In this document: positions 42,169-52,300 of the stretch, piece after piece
How positions within the stretch are numbered: the stretch's first letter is position 1
Layout: every line of letters starts with the position of its first letter
Assembly: GCF_014323705.1 (NCBI RefSeq)
Contig: NZ_JABVEC010000009.1
Location: forward strand, 124,001 to 188,000
DNA: 64,000 nucleotides
Source: Actinomadura alba
GTDB taxonomy: Bacteria > Actinomycetota > Actinomycetes > Streptosporangiales > Streptosporangiaceae
Direction: 5' to 3'
Notes under the pieces: generated by a model
Database searches by the model: none
Told to the model about the DNA's origin: nothing
The model's input: the letters and a program-made list of their open reading frames with translations, nothing else
Program-made: the position numbers and the translations under genes

Positions 42169-43158
42169 TCATCCGTCGAAGCGGCGTACCGGAACCGAGG
42201 TGAGAGCCTGAACGGCGGCGGCGATCTGCTCGACGCTGTGATCCAGCATTTGATCGGCCAGCGAAAGCGGAGAACCGTAGTAGCGGAGGTCCAGCCGGGC
42301 CCCTTTCGCCTTCCCGCGCCCCATCCGCGCGAGCACCGGCTCCGGGTCGGCCAGGACGAAGGCGACCACCCGATGGCGGGTCTTCGTGAGCGCCGTCGTG
42401 CGTTGCGGGAGCACGCGTACTTCGGCGACCTCCTGCCAGCTCACACGCACGTCCAGGAGGAGGCTGGAGATTCCCTGCCGATCCAGCACCGCGGCCCCGC
42501 GACCCGGCCGTAGCCCCATGATCGCGAGGATCGCGAAGTAGGCCAGGACGAGCGTCAGCAGGATCGCGGCGACGATCGCCGGGACGTAGAGGAAGATCTC
42601 TTCCTCGACGAGCGACACCGCGACCGCGGCGACCCATGGCACCGCCACTCCGGCGTACCAGCTGACCAGGGTCTTGCGGCTATAGCGGACGGTGAGGCTC
42701 TCGCCGACACCGACACCGACACCTGCGGGTTCCGCCCGGCCGATGGTCGAGGTGACGGTCTCGCCGGCGAGCAGGCTGGGGGCGTTGGCGTTCTCCATCC
42801 GGATGAACGCGAGCCGCAACCTCGTGAGCCTGACCACGTCCCAGAAGAAGGCCACCGCACAACTCGCGAACACGAGCGCGGACAACTGCGGCCAGCGCGG
42901 TACGGAGCCGGACACCACCAGCAACGTGGCGACGCCGAACGTAACGGGAATGGACCACAGCGACCGCAGTGAACGCAGCCACCATCGGCCGCCCAGATTC
43001 GTCCGTGCGTATCCGACCGCGACCGCTGCCACGCTCGGGTCGGGGTGTGCCGCCGCGCTTCGCAGCAGGTCCCGCCGGGTCCGGCGGTCGAGCCGTTTCC
43101 ACGCGTCCACCGCGACGGATCCCCTGGGGATGGGCGGTGACCACGATCCAGTCTCCAC
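42169..43158 (-). CDS. Integral membrane protein of unknown function
   Basis: The start is put at the GTG at 43158, preceded by AAGGAGAG; a longer frame upstream lacks such a site. The 329-residue protein has two pairs of membrane helices (IPVTFGVATLLVVSGSVPRW and LSALVFASCAVAFFW; then VPWVAAVAVSL and VPAIVAAILLTLVLAYFAIL) and soluble N- and C-terminal parts. The C-terminal part has PH-like strands (VSWQEVAEVRVLPQRT). No transporter motif is visible. It is a single gene whose function cannot be assigned. Confidence 0.7.
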   Translation of the reverse strand: METGSWSPPIPRGSVAVDAWKRLDRRTRRDLLRSAAAHPDPSVAAVAVGYARTNLGGRWWLRSLRSLWSIPVTFGVATLLVVSGSVPRWPQLSALVFASCAVAFFWDVVRLTRLRLAFIRMENANAPSLLAGETVTSTIGRAEPAGVGVGVGESLTVRYSRKTLVSWYAGVAVPWVAAVAVSLVEEEIFLYVPAIVAAILLTLVLAYFAILAIMGLRPGRGAAVLDRQGISSLLLDVRVSWQEVAEVRVLPQRTTALTKTRHRVVAFVLADPEPVLARMGRGKAKGARLDLRYYGSPLSLADQMLDHSVEQIAAAVQALTSVPVRRFDG

Positions 43159-43361
43159 GCGTACATCTCTCCTTCGGCGGCCGAGACCGGACCGGTCACA
43201 TGCCACGACATGCCGATCCTCCTCGGCCCCTGGAGATGGTAATGGGAGCCTGAATGGCCGCAAACGCCGGGATCGGCGCGGCTTCGAGCTTATGATCTTC
43301 TGTGATCATCGCGCTCTTCGAGAGCACGGGTTCTCACACTCGCGAAAGGCAGTGCTTTCCC

Positions 43362-43475
43362 ATGGGCATTTTCGACGGATCGTCCGAGCCGGAGGAGTCG
43401 ACCGAGGAAGCTCTCGACGCGCTAGAGGACGCGTTGGAAGACGTGGGCATCGACATCGAGATCGACGGCGACTGA
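43362..43475 (+). CDS. 37-residue highly acidic peptide
   Basis: A short frame encodes MGIFDGSSEPEESTEEALDA then LEDALEDVGIDIEIDGD: 19 Asp/Glu residues, no Lys, Arg, His or Cys, and a predicted acidic helix with a heptad-like Leu/Ala spacing. It is followed within 30 bp by an extended terminator hairpin, which supports it as a real transcription unit. The ribosome binding site is weak (AAAGG, 12 bases away). It could be a small regulator, a DNA-mimic-like protein or a peptide precursor; none can be shown. Confidence 0.5.
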   Translation: MGIFDGSSEPEESTEEALDALEDALEDVGIDIEIDGD

Positions 43476-43502
43476 TCCACTGCACGACCGGCCTTGAGAT
43501 TT

Positions 43503-43546
43503 CGATCGAAGGGGAGGCCGGGTGATCCGGCCTTCCCCTTCGATCG
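43503..43546. terminator. Long-stem terminator between the acidic peptide and the kinase gene
   Basis: CGATCGAAGGGGAGGCCGG (43503-43521) pairs with CCGGCCTTCCCCTTCGATCG (43527-43546), a 19-bp stem with a single extra T and a 5-base loop. It lies between convergent genes and probably stops transcription from both sides. Confidence 0.75.
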
Positions 43547-43656
43547 TGTTCAACGATGAGGTCCCCCGACCTGCCCGCCAACCGCCTATAGCGACGTGGT
43601 CCGGCTCTGCCCGCCCGAGTCCGCCGGACATGACAGGTCGCGAGAACGGTCCAGGT

Positions 43657-44886
43657 TCAGTCCGCGGCCGGTCGGTGCCCCTGAGCCGGAGTGAGCGCCG
43701 GCACTCTGACGTTGATCGTCAGACCACCGCCGATGTTCGGTGCGGCGGACACTTTCGCATCGTGGGCGTCGGCGATCGCGGCGACGATGGAAAGCCCGAG
43801 CCCGACGCCCTCCGACGTGCCCGTGCGTGGCTGGTGCAGCCGCCGGAACGGTTCGAACAACTCGGGGACGCGGTCGGCCGGGACATCTGGACCGGTGTTG
43901 CGCACGAGCAGGCCGACGACGGGCGAAGTGCGGATCAGAACCCGCCCGCCGCGATGGTTGTGCTTGATCGCGTTGTGCACGAGGTTGCCGACGAGCCGTG
44001 CCAGCAGCACCGGGTCCGCGCTCACGGTGACCGGCGCGAGGTCCACCTCCAGAGCCACGCCACCGGCGTCCGCCAGATCACGATGGTGGTCGGTGATCTC
44101 GGCGACGACTCTGTCGAGCTCGACGGGCTCGCGGTGGTCGAGCCCACGCTCGCCCTGGGCCAGCATCAGCAGCCCGTCGATGAGCTTCTCGGTTCGCAGG
44201 TTCGCCTGCAGGAGTTGCTCGCGGGTCTCGGGGATCCGGTCGAGGGAAGGATGTTCGAGCCCTATCTCGATCGCCGCCCGCTGGATCGCCAAGGGGGTGC
44301 GCAACTCGTGCGAGGCGTTGGCGACGAACTGGCGCTGGCCGGCCGCGGCGCGCTCGAGCCGTTCGAGCATCGCGTCGAAGGTGTCGGCCAGTTCCTTGAG
44401 CTCGTCGAGCGGGCCGGCGAGGCCGATGCGCTCGTCCAGGTTGGACAGTGACAGCCGCCGCGCGGTCGCCGTGATGACCTGGAGCGGCCGAAGCACCCGC
44501 CCGGCCAGCCACCAGCCGGCGGCCACCGCGATGACGGCGAGCACGACGACCGCGATCCACGTCACCGTCCACTGGTAACCCAGAACGCTCTGCCCGACGT
44601 CCTGGGCCTTCGCCTGCGCTTCCCTCTGCTTCAGCAGTTCGAGCTTCGGATCGTACGACTTGCCGGCGCCGGACACCGGACCGGTGTCGGGAAACGGGCC
44701 GACGGTGTGTTTGACGGGCTTGCTGAGGCCCACCACGACCTTGTCCACGAGCACCCGCTTGAGCAGCATGTTGACGACGACCAGCAGACCGGTCACCGTG
44801 ACGATGAACAGCGCGGCGTACAGGGCGGTGAGCCGCATCCGCACGGTCCACAGCCGGGATCTCATCGTGGCGAGCCGGGCCCTCAC
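43657..44886 (-). CDS. Sensor histidine kinase
   Basis: The 409-residue protein has a short N-terminal part, a first membrane helix (LTALYAALFIVTVTGLLVVV), an outer loop of about 75 residues, a second helix (TWIAVVVLAVIAVAAGWWLA), a HAMP domain, the dimerisation motif FVANASHELRTPLAIQRAAI with the phospho-accepting His, and the ATPase boxes LVGNLVHNAIKHN, VRNTGPDVP and GVGLGLSIV. The GTG start overlaps the response regulator stop, so both are coupled. The pair is divergent from the export operon at 45621 and probably controls it. Part of this gene is duplicated at 38294. Confidence 0.93.
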   Translation of the reverse strand: MRARLATMRSRLWTVRMRLTALYAALFIVTVTGLLVVVNMLLKRVLVDKVVVGLSKPVKHTVGPFPDTGPVSGAGKSYDPKLELLKQREAQAKAQDVGQSVLGYQWTVTWIAVVVLAVIAVAAGWWLAGRVLRPLQVITATARRLSLSNLDERIGLAGPLDELKELADTFDAMLERLERAAAGQRQFVANASHELRTPLAIQRAAIEIGLEHPSLDRIPETREQLLQANLRTEKLIDGLLMLAQGERGLDHREPVELDRVVAEITDHHRDLADAGGVALEVDLAPVTVSADPVLLARLVGNLVHNAIKHNHRGGRVLIRTSPVVGLLVRNTGPDVPADRVPELFEPFRRLHQPRTGTSEGVGLGLSIVAAIADAHDAKVSAAPNIGGGLTINVRVPALTPAQGHRPAAD

Positions 44887-45533
44887 AGCCGGTACCCGCC
44901 CTGCACGGTCGTGATCACCGGCGGTTCGCCGAGCTTGGCCCGCAGCTTGCTCATCGTCACCTTGACCACGGTGGTGAACGGATCGGTGTGCTCGTCCCAG
45001 GCCCGTTCCAGCAGTTCCTCGGCCGTCACGACCGCGCCCTGGGCACGCATCAGCACCTCGAGCACGGCGTACTCCTTGCGCGACAGCGGCACGAAGCGGC
45101 CGTCCCGGGACGCCTGCCGACGCGGCGCGTCGAGCACGATCCCGTTCCGTTCGAGCACGGGCGGCAGTGCGGGGGCACGGCGCCGGCCGAGCGCCTGGAC
45201 GCGGGCCAGCAGTTCGGCATAGGCGAAGGGCTTGGCCAGATAGTCGTCGGCACCGAGGCCCAGCCCGGCCACGCGCTCACTGACGGCGCCCGCCGCCGTC
45301 AGCATGAGAATGCGTACGTCCGCCCCGTTCTGGGCGAGCTCCCGGCAGACCTGGTCGCCGTGCACCAGCGGCAGGTCCCGGTCCAGGACCAGGACGTCGT
45401 AGTCGTTGACCGCAAGGCGCTCCAGCGCCGCCGCGCCGTCGTGCACCACGTCGACCGCCATGGCGTGGCGGCGCAATCCGTCGGCCACCAGATCTGCCAG
45501 CACCCGCTCGTCCTCGGCCACGAGTATCCGCAT
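44883..45533 (-). CDS. OmpR/PhoB-type response regulator
   Basis: The 216-residue protein has a receiver domain (MRILVAEDERVLADLVADGL, VLVLDRDLPLVHG with the phospho-accepting Asp, LMLTAAG, GADDYLAKPF) and a C-terminal winged helix (FVPLSRKEYAVLEVLMRAQG, TTVVKVTMSKLRAKLGEPPV, TTVQGGYRL). It is activated by the coupled histidine kinase. Divergent orientation and 87 bp of space to the export operon make that operon a likely target. Confidence 0.93.
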   Translation of the reverse strand: MRILVAEDERVLADLVADGLRRHAMAVDVVHDGAAALERLAVNDYDVLVLDRDLPLVHGDQVCRELAQNGADVRILMLTAAGAVSERVAGLGLGADDYLAKPFAYAELLARVQALGRRRAPALPPVLERNGIVLDAPRRQASRDGRFVPLSRKEYAVLEVLMRAQGAVVTAEELLERAWDEHTDPFTTVVKVTMSKLRAKLGEPPVITTVQGGYRL

Positions 45534-45620
45534 GGCTCATTGGTAACGGGTGGCGCATAACGTGGCGGTCAACGTTCGCGGTGACCGGTGCGAAACCGCC
45601 GTCGGGTCACCCTGGCACGC

Positions 45621-46133
45621 ATGATCAGACCTCGATACACCGCGGCGGCCCTGCTGACCTCCCTCGCCCTGGCCGGGCTGACCGGCTGCGGCTCGGGCGG
45701 CGAGCCGGACGCGCAGCAGAAAAAGGGCGCGGGCAAGGGCGCGGCCCAGGCCGATCTCCGGGATATGGAGCTGAAGTTTGCCCAGTGCCTGCGCAAGCAG
45801 GGCCTGCCCGTGCCCGATCCGACCCCCGGCGGCGGGCTGGAGTTCGGCGGCGGCGATCGATCCAAACTCGAAGCCGCCAGGAAGGCATGCCGGCAGTACG
45901 ACCCGAAGGGGGACATCGATCGGAACGACCCGGCGTTCATCGACCGAGTGCTCAAGAACCAACAGTGCCTGCGCAGACACGGCATCGACGCGCCGGATCC
46001 GCAGCCGGGCCAACCCCCGCGGATCAACCTGGGTCCCGGCGACACCGAGGAGAAGGTGGAGGCGGCGCGCGATGCCTGCCGTGAAGAACTGCGCAAGGCG
46101 GAAGGCGACGCGACCAAGGAGCCGGCGCGATGA
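45621..46133 (+). CDS. Lipoprotein of the export operon
   Basis: The 170-residue protein has a lipoprotein signal (ALLTSLALAGLTGC) and a mature part with two copies of a pattern KFAQCLRKQGLPVPDPTPGG and LKNQQCLRRHGIDAPDPQPG, each followed by a later Cys (KACRQYDP, DACREELRK). Such proteins are commonly the first gene of actinobacterial operons encoding a MacA-like adaptor and an ABC exporter. Its stop overlaps the start of the next gene (ATGA). It may act as a periplasmic-side sensor or substrate carrier. Confidence 0.85.
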   Translation: MIRPRYTAAALLTSLALAGLTGCGSGGEPDAQQKKGAGKGAAQADLRDMELKFAQCLRKQGLPVPDPTPGGGLEFGGGDRSKLEAARKACRQYDPKGDIDRNDPAFIDRVLKNQQCLRRHGIDAPDPQPGQPPRINLGPGDTEEKVEAARDACREELRKAEGDATKEPAR

Positions 46134-47263
46134 CGGCGCTGGACACCGCGCCGGCGGACACGGCCGACATGCCATCCCCCACCCGGCGGCGACGGCTTCT
46201 CCTGCTCGTGGGTACGAGTGTGGTGGTCGCCCTCGGCGCCGCGGGACTCGTGGTCGCCCTCGGGAACGGCTCGGGCGACGGGCCGCCGCCCGCTCCCACG
46301 ACCACGACGGCCCCCGTCGAGCGCACTGACCTGGCCGAGCGGACCGAGGTGGACGGGACGCTCGGCTATGCCGGGAGCTTCACGATCGTCGGCTCCGGGC
46401 AGGGCCGCATCACGTGGATGCCCACCGTGGGTCGGGTGATCCGCCGGGGTGAACGGGTGTACGGGGTGGACGGGCACAGTGTCCCGCTGTTGTACGGCTC
46501 GTCGCCTCTCTGGCGGACGCTGGAGCACGGGATGAGCGACGGCGGGGACGTCCGGCTGCTGGAGACCAACCTCGCCGCTCTCGGCTACGGCGACGGCCTG
46601 ACCGTCGATCGCCATTTCAGCTACGCGACCACGGCGGCGATCAAGGAGTGGCAGGACGACCTGGGCGTCACCGAGGACGGGATCGTCGAGATCGGGGACG
46701 TCGTCGCCGCACCCCACGCCCTGCGGGTCACCGCGGTGAGCGCCGTACCCGGCGGGTCCGCGGGCGGCAACCTGATGACGGCCTCCGGCACCACCCGTCA
46801 GGTCACGGTGAACCTGCCGGTGGGCCGGCAGACGCTCGCGCGCAAGGGGGCACAGGTACGGGTCGAACTGCCCGGCGGGAAGCAGACGACCGGCCGCATC
46901 TCCTCGGTGGGCAGCGTCGCGACCAGCGAGAACACCGAGGAGAACGGGCAGGCGCAGACGGGTCAGGCCACCCAGACGGCCACGATCCCGGTCTACATCA
47001 CGCTCAGCCGCGCCTCGGCCGCCGGTCGTCTCGACGGCGCGCCCGTCACCGTCGGATTCAGCAGCGGCGTGCACAGGGGCGTGTTGGCCGTACCGGTCAC
47101 CGCCCTGCTCGCCTCGCCCGACGGAAGCTACGCGGTGTCGGTGGTGGAGGCCGCGGGCCGTACGCGGCGGGTCCCCGTACGACTCGGTGCCTTCGCCGAC
47201 GGAAAGGTGCAGGTCACCGGCCAACTGGCCGCCGGGATGAAGGTGGAGGTGCCGATCACATGA
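46130..47263 (+). CDS. Peptidoglycan-binding / MacA-like adaptor protein
   Basis: The 377-residue protein has one N-terminal membrane helix ([20 protein letters not shown]), a Thr-rich linker, a PG-binding-like helical unit ([20 protein letters not shown] then [20 protein letters not shown]) and beta-barrel parts resembling HlyD/MacA adaptors ([20 protein letters not shown]). It links the ABC exporter encoded next to the outer layers of the envelope. It overlaps both neighbours by 4 bases, showing translational coupling through the operon. Confidence 0.88.
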   Translation: MTALDTAPADTADMPSPTRRRRLLLLVGTSVVVALGAAGLVVALGNGSGDGPPPAPTTTTAPVERTDLAERTEVDGTLGYAGSFTIVGSGQGRITWMPTVGRVIRRGERVYGVDGHSVPLLYGSSPLWRTLEHGMSDGGDVRLLETNLAALGYGDGLTVDRHFSYATTAAIKEWQDDLGVTEDGIVEIGDVVAAPHALRVTAVSAVPGGSAGGNLMTASGTTRQVTVNLPVGRQTLARKGAQVRVELPGGKQTTGRISSVGSVATSENTEENGQAQTGQATQTATIPVYITLSRASAAGRLDGAPVTVGFSSGVHRGVLAVPVTALLASPDGSYAVSVVEAAGRTRRVPVRLGAFADGKVQVTGQLAAGMKVEVPIT

Positions 47264-47991
47264 CGGCTCCGGTGGTGGCGCTGCGGGCCGCCTCGAAGGA
47301 CTATCCGGGTGGCGTACGGGCACTGCGCGAGGTGTCGCTGGCCATCCGGCCCGGCGAGTCGCTGGCGATCGTCGGGCCGTCCGGCTCGGGCAAGTCCACC
47401 TTGCTGCATCTCATGGGCACACTCGACCGGCCCAGCTCCGGGCTGGTCACGGTGCACGGGCATGACATCGCCGGGTTGCGCGACGAGCGGCTGGCCGCGA
47501 TCAGAGCGCACTGGATCGGCTTCGTGTTCCAGCAGTTCTTCATGACCGGTCACCTGTCGGCGCTGGACAACGTTGCGAACGGGCTGCTCTACCGCGGCCT
47601 GTCGCCGCGTCGACGGCGCGCCCTGGCGAGCGACTGGCTCGTACGGGTCGGCCTCGGCCATCGCCGGCACCACCTGCCCCACCAGCTGTCCGGCGGGGAG
47701 CGGCAGCGGGTGGCCATCGCCAGGGCGGTCGTCGGGCGGCCCTCGCTGCTCTTGGCCGATGAGCCGACCGGCAATCTCGACTCGGCCACCGGCGCCCAGA
47801 TCATCGAGCTGCTGCGTGACCTGCACCGGGACGGCACCGCCGTAGCGGTCATCACCCACGACATCGCGGTGGCCGCCGCCATGCCGCGCCAGGTGGAGAT
47901 CCTGGACGGTCAGATCCGTTCCGATTCGGGCCCCACCGCGGACGACCCGACCTGCCCCGGCGCAGGACTGGACCTGGAGGCCCATTCATGA
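47260..47991 (+). CDS. ABC transporter ATP-binding protein, MacB/LolD type
   Basis: The 243-residue ATPase has Walker [18 protein letters not shown], the Q-loop FVFQQFFM, signature [14 protein letters not shown], Walker [16 protein letters not shown] and the switch His in VITHDIAVA. The SGSGKST and TGNLDS sequences are typical of the LolD/MacB family, which works with FtsX-like permeases. It overlaps the adaptor gene and the permease gene by 4 bases each. Confidence 0.95.
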   Translation: MTAPVVALRAASKDYPGGVRALREVSLAIRPGESLAIVGPSGSGKSTLLHLMGTLDRPSSGLVTVHGHDIAGLRDERLAAIRAHWIGFVFQQFFMTGHLSALDNVANGLLYRGLSPRRRRALASDWLVRVGLGHRRHHLPHQLSGGERQRVAIARAVVGRPSLLLADEPTGNLDSATGAQIIELLRDLHRDGTAVAVITHDIAVAAAMPRQVEILDGQIRSDSGPTADDPTCPGAGLDLEAHS

Positions 47992-49220
47992 CGGTCATCA
48001 CCCGTACCACCGGCGCCGTGCCGCTGCCCGAGCCGGCGCGGCTGCGCTCCGGCGATCTCCTGCGGGTCGGGCTCGGCGGGCTGCGCGGCCGGCCGCTGCG
48101 CGCGACGCTGTCGGCGCTCGGCATCGCCATCGGGATCGCGGCGGTGGCCGCCGTCCTCGGCATCAGCACGGTCAGCCGGGCCGGACTGATGCAGCAGATC
48201 CAGAGCCTGGGCACGAACATGCTCACCGTCGCGCCGGGTCAGACACTGCGTGGCCAGACCTCGTCTCTTCCCCGGGACGCCATCGCGATGGTGCGCCGGA
48301 TCCCCGGGGTGACGTCCGCGTCGGGCGTGGGCATGGTGCCCGGCGCCACCGTGCGCCGTACCGACAAAATTCCCGTATCGGAGACCAACGGGATCGCGGT
48401 CCAGGCCACCAGGCTCGACCTGCTCGGCACCCTCGGCACCGGCGATGGCCCCGCGCTGAAGACCGGCAGGTTCCTCAACGAGGCGACGGCCCGTTACCCC
48501 GTCGTCGTGCTGGGGGCGGTCGCGGCGGATCGGCTCGGCATCCGGCACGTGGGCGACCAGGTCTTCATCGCCGGTCGCTGGTTCACCGTCAGCGGCATCC
48601 TCAGCGTGCTCCCCCTGGCCCCCGAGATCGACCGATCGGCGCTCATCGGCTGGCCGTACGCCCTCAGTCTCGGCTTCGACGGGCACCCGACCAGCATCTA
48701 CGAGCGCTCGACGGACTCCACCGTCACCGCGGTCGGCGCCGTGCTCGCCGAGACCGTCTCCCCCGAACACCCCGAGGAGGTCGCCGTGAGCAGACCCTCC
48801 GAGGCGCTCACCGCCCAACTGGCCGCCGAGTCCGCCTTCAACGGGCTGCTCCTCGGGCTGGGGGCCGTCGCCCTCCTGGTCGGCGGGGTGGGCATCGCCA
48901 ACATCATGGTCATCTCGGTGCTCGAACGCCGCCAGGAGATCGGGCTGCGCCGGGCCCTCGGCGCCACCCGCCGCCAGATCCGCCGGCAGTTCCTGGCCGA
49001 GTCGGTGACGCTCTCGGTCCTGGGCGGGTCGATCGGGCTCCTGCTGGGCGTGGGCGCCACCCTGGGCTACGCGGTCTACCGCTCCTGGCCGCTCGTCCTT
49101 CCCCTGGAAGCCATCGCCGCCGGTACGGCCGCCTCGGTCATCATCGGAGCCCTCGCCGGCCTCTACCCCGCCCGCCGAGCAGCCCTGCTCCCCCCGACCC
49201 AGGCCCTATCATCCCCCTGA
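47988..49220 (+). CDS. ABC transporter permease, MacB/FtsX family
   Basis: The 410-residue protein has a first membrane helix near residue 45 ([20 protein letters not shown]), a large extracytoplasmic domain and three C-terminal helices with the FtsX hallmark [40 protein letters not shown]. It acts with the ATPase and adaptor before it to export a peptide, lipid or drug. The operon is probably switched on by the divergent two-component system. Confidence 0.93.
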   Translation: MTVITRTTGAVPLPEPARLRSGDLLRVGLGGLRGRPLRATLSALGIAIGIAAVAAVLGISTVSRAGLMQQIQSLGTNMLTVAPGQTLRGQTSSLPRDAIAMVRRIPGVTSASGVGMVPGATVRRTDKIPVSETNGIAVQATRLDLLGTLGTGDGPALKTGRFLNEATARYPVVVLGAVAADRLGIRHVGDQVFIAGRWFTVSGILSVLPLAPEIDRSALIGWPYALSLGFDGHPTSIYERSTDSTVTAVGAVLAETVSPEHPEEVAVSRPSEALTAQLAAESAFNGLLLGLGAVALLVGGVGIANIMVISVLERRQEIGLRRALGATRRQIRRQFLAESVTLSVLGGSIGLLLGVGATLGYAVYRSWPLVLPLEAIAAGTAASVIIGALAGLYPARRAALLPPTQALSSP

Positions 49221-49363
49221 GCGCCGCGGCACCTCAGTTTGAGCCGTCAGAACAGGGCCCCGCAGAACCGGGGCAGCGCGATCGGCAGGGCGGGCGCGCG
49301 CGTGGCGCTGCGTAAGCCTGAATGACGGCCGCTTGTCATATGCCTGCCCTACGGTGTGGCGTC

Positions 49364-52300
49364 ATGGGTGATCAACGCCCCCCGGCGCGGGATGAGGATG
49401 TTCTGATGCTTCCCACCGAGCTGCGGCGGCAGCTGCATCCGCGGCGAGGCGGTCACCCTGGTCCGGCCATCAAGATCGACAAGACCGCCGCGGCGTCGCT
49501 GCGGGAGCAGCGCGAACAGAAGTGGCCGGACCCCGAATCGCTGATCGCCAGGGTGGCGCCAGGTCCGGAGTGGGTGAACGCCGCGCGACGGTACCTCTCC
49601 TGCGCCGCCGACCCGGCGGGTGCGGCGGTGGTCGCCTTGATCCCGTGGAAGGTCGAGCGGACGGTGCCCGGCAGCGGGTCGCCGTCCGACTGGGACTGGC
49701 GGAACGGCGTTTGGGTCAGGAAGCACGGCGTCCCCGACGAGCGGCAGGACGGGGACGACCGCGACTGGGTCCGGAGCCGCTACGGCGGCTGGTCCAAGGG
49801 TGGCATCCCCGACGATCTGCCGGAGTTGCAGAGCAGGCTCGTCGACGCCTGGAGCGTGGAGCACGGCTTGGCGTTCGCGGCGTGCGCGCTGGTCGAACTG
49901 AGCACAGCCGCGGCGACCTGGATCGACGGCGCGACGATCCGCTTTCGGGCCGGAAAGAACCTCTGGCTCGGCCAGGAGGCCGCACGGCGTCTGCGCACCC
50001 TCCTGGCGGCGGCCGGTGACAGCGACTACCGGGAGGCGGTCGAAAGGCTGGCGGAGCACCGCCGGACCCTCCAGCAGAAGGTCGTCGTGTCGTATCTGGT
50101 GCCGACACGGCAGGACTGGCTGGAGGAATGCCAGGACTGGCTGGACGATAGCTCGTACGGGCTGGAGTGGTTGCAACTCGCGATCGGCACGCCGGAGCGG
50201 CTTGCCAAGGGCAACCTGACCTGGGAGGGCTACCCCATGGGCGCTCTCGTCACGCTGGCCGACACTGCCGGAGCGGACGCCCTCCCGCTGTTCGTCCAGG
50301 GTCTGGACGGCCGCGGAACCCTTGATGACGACGAGCGTAGACGGCTGCTCAAGGTGATCGCCCTGATGCCTTTCGACGAGGCGTTCCAGGTGCTGGTCGA
50401 CCGAGCCGGTGATCGGCTCGTCGAGCCCGCGCTGACCAAGGCGATGACGAGGTTCCCGGCGCGGGCGCTGCGGCTGCTGGCCGCGGCCGGAGCCACCGAG
50501 CTGCTCGCCGGTCACGTCCGGGCCCACCCGGAATTGACCGCGACGATGCTGCCCGATCTGCCGGCCGGGTCCCGTGCGGCCGTCGAGGGGGTCGTCGCGA
50601 CCGACGTGCGGCTACCGGAAGCGGAGCCGGACGACCTGCCCGGGTTGCTGGTCGACCCGCCGTGGACCCGCGAGCGTGCGGTGCGGAAGCCGGTCGTCAT
50701 CGCGGGCCTGGAACCCCCCGGCGAGCAGAAGATGACATGGGCGCCCGGCGAGCGGGAGACCTGGTCCGTCTTCGCCCTCCACACGTCAGAGTTCGACCCG
50801 GCCGACACCGATTGGGAGGCGGCGGCCGAACAATTCAGATCCGGGCGCTTGGCCTGGCGCAAGAAGGTCGAACTGCTGGTGCTGGGGCCCGAAGAGGTGG
50901 CCCGGCCCTTGCTCGCCGACTGTGACGGCGATTTCTGGTGGGAACCGCGTTGGATGAAGCGCGTAGCGGGCCGGTTCGGTGGAGACGCCCTGGGAGTGGT
51001 GTTGAAGGGCGCCAAGGAGGACCCCGCCGAATGCGGGGAAACTCTCCTCCCGTACCTGAACGCCGAGATCGCGGCGCTGATGGCCGACTGGCTCGCTCGC
51101 AAGAAGCCAGCCCGGCAGGCGGCGCTCACCTGGTTCGACCGGCACGGCGCCGACGCCGCACGAATGCTGTTCCCCGCCGCGCTCGGCAAGGCCGGACGGG
51201 ACCGGAGGCAGGCCGAGAGGGCGCTGCGGCTGCTGGCCGGCCGGACCGGTGCCAACGAGATCGTGGCGGCCGCACGTGACCTCGGCGACGAGGCGGCGAG
51301 CGCGATCGAGGCGCTGGTGGCCGACCCGCTGGAGTTCCTGCCGGACCGGATGCCGGCCGTGGGCGACTGGGCCAATCCCGGCGCGCTTCCGCAGATCCTG
51401 CTGCGGGGCCGCGAACGGGCGCTGCCGTTCGCGGCGGCCGATCACGTGATCACGATGCTGGCGATTTCCAAGCCGGGCGAGATTTACGCAGGTGTCGGCG
51501 TGGTCCGCGAGTTGTGCGACAGCCGCTCCCTGGCCGAATTCGCGTGGGCGCTGTTCCAACGCTGGGAGCAGCACGGCGCACCGGCCAAGGAAGGCTGGGC
51601 GCTGGATCAACTCGGCCGGCTCGGCGACGACGAGACCGTGTGCAAGCTGGCCGCCGCGATCGTTGTCTGGCCCGGCGAGGCGGGCCACCACAAGGCGGTG
51701 AAAGGGCTGGACGTGCTCGCCGCGATCGGCACTGACCTGGCGCTCATGCACCTGCACGGCATCTCCCAGCGGGTGAAGTTCAAAGGGCTCAAGGCTCAGG
51801 CCAAGGACAAGATCGCGGAGATCGCTGAGAGCCGCGGGCTGACGACCGAGCAGCTCGCCGACCGCACGGTGCCGGACTTCGGGCTGGACGATGACGGGAG
51901 CATGACGCTCGACTACGGGCCGCGCCGCTTCACCGTGGGCTTCGACGAGGCGCTCGTCCCGTTCGTCCTCGACGAGGACGGGCGGCGGCGCAAAACGCTG
52001 CCCCGGCCGGGCGCAAGCGACGACCCCGACCTGGCCCCGGCCGCCTACCAGCGCTTCTCCTCGATGAAGAAGGTGGCGCGGACCGCGTCCGCCGACCAGA
52101 TCCGGCGGCTGGAGCGGGCCATGGTCACGCAACGGCGGTGGACCGCGGCCGAGTTCCGGGACCTGTTCGTCGTGCACCCCCTGGTCTGGCACATCGCCCG
52201 CCGCCTTGTCTGGCTGGCCGAGGAGGACGGCGTGACGACGGCGTTCCGGGTCGCCGAGGACCGCACGTTCGCGGACGTGCACGATGCCCCGTTCACGCTT

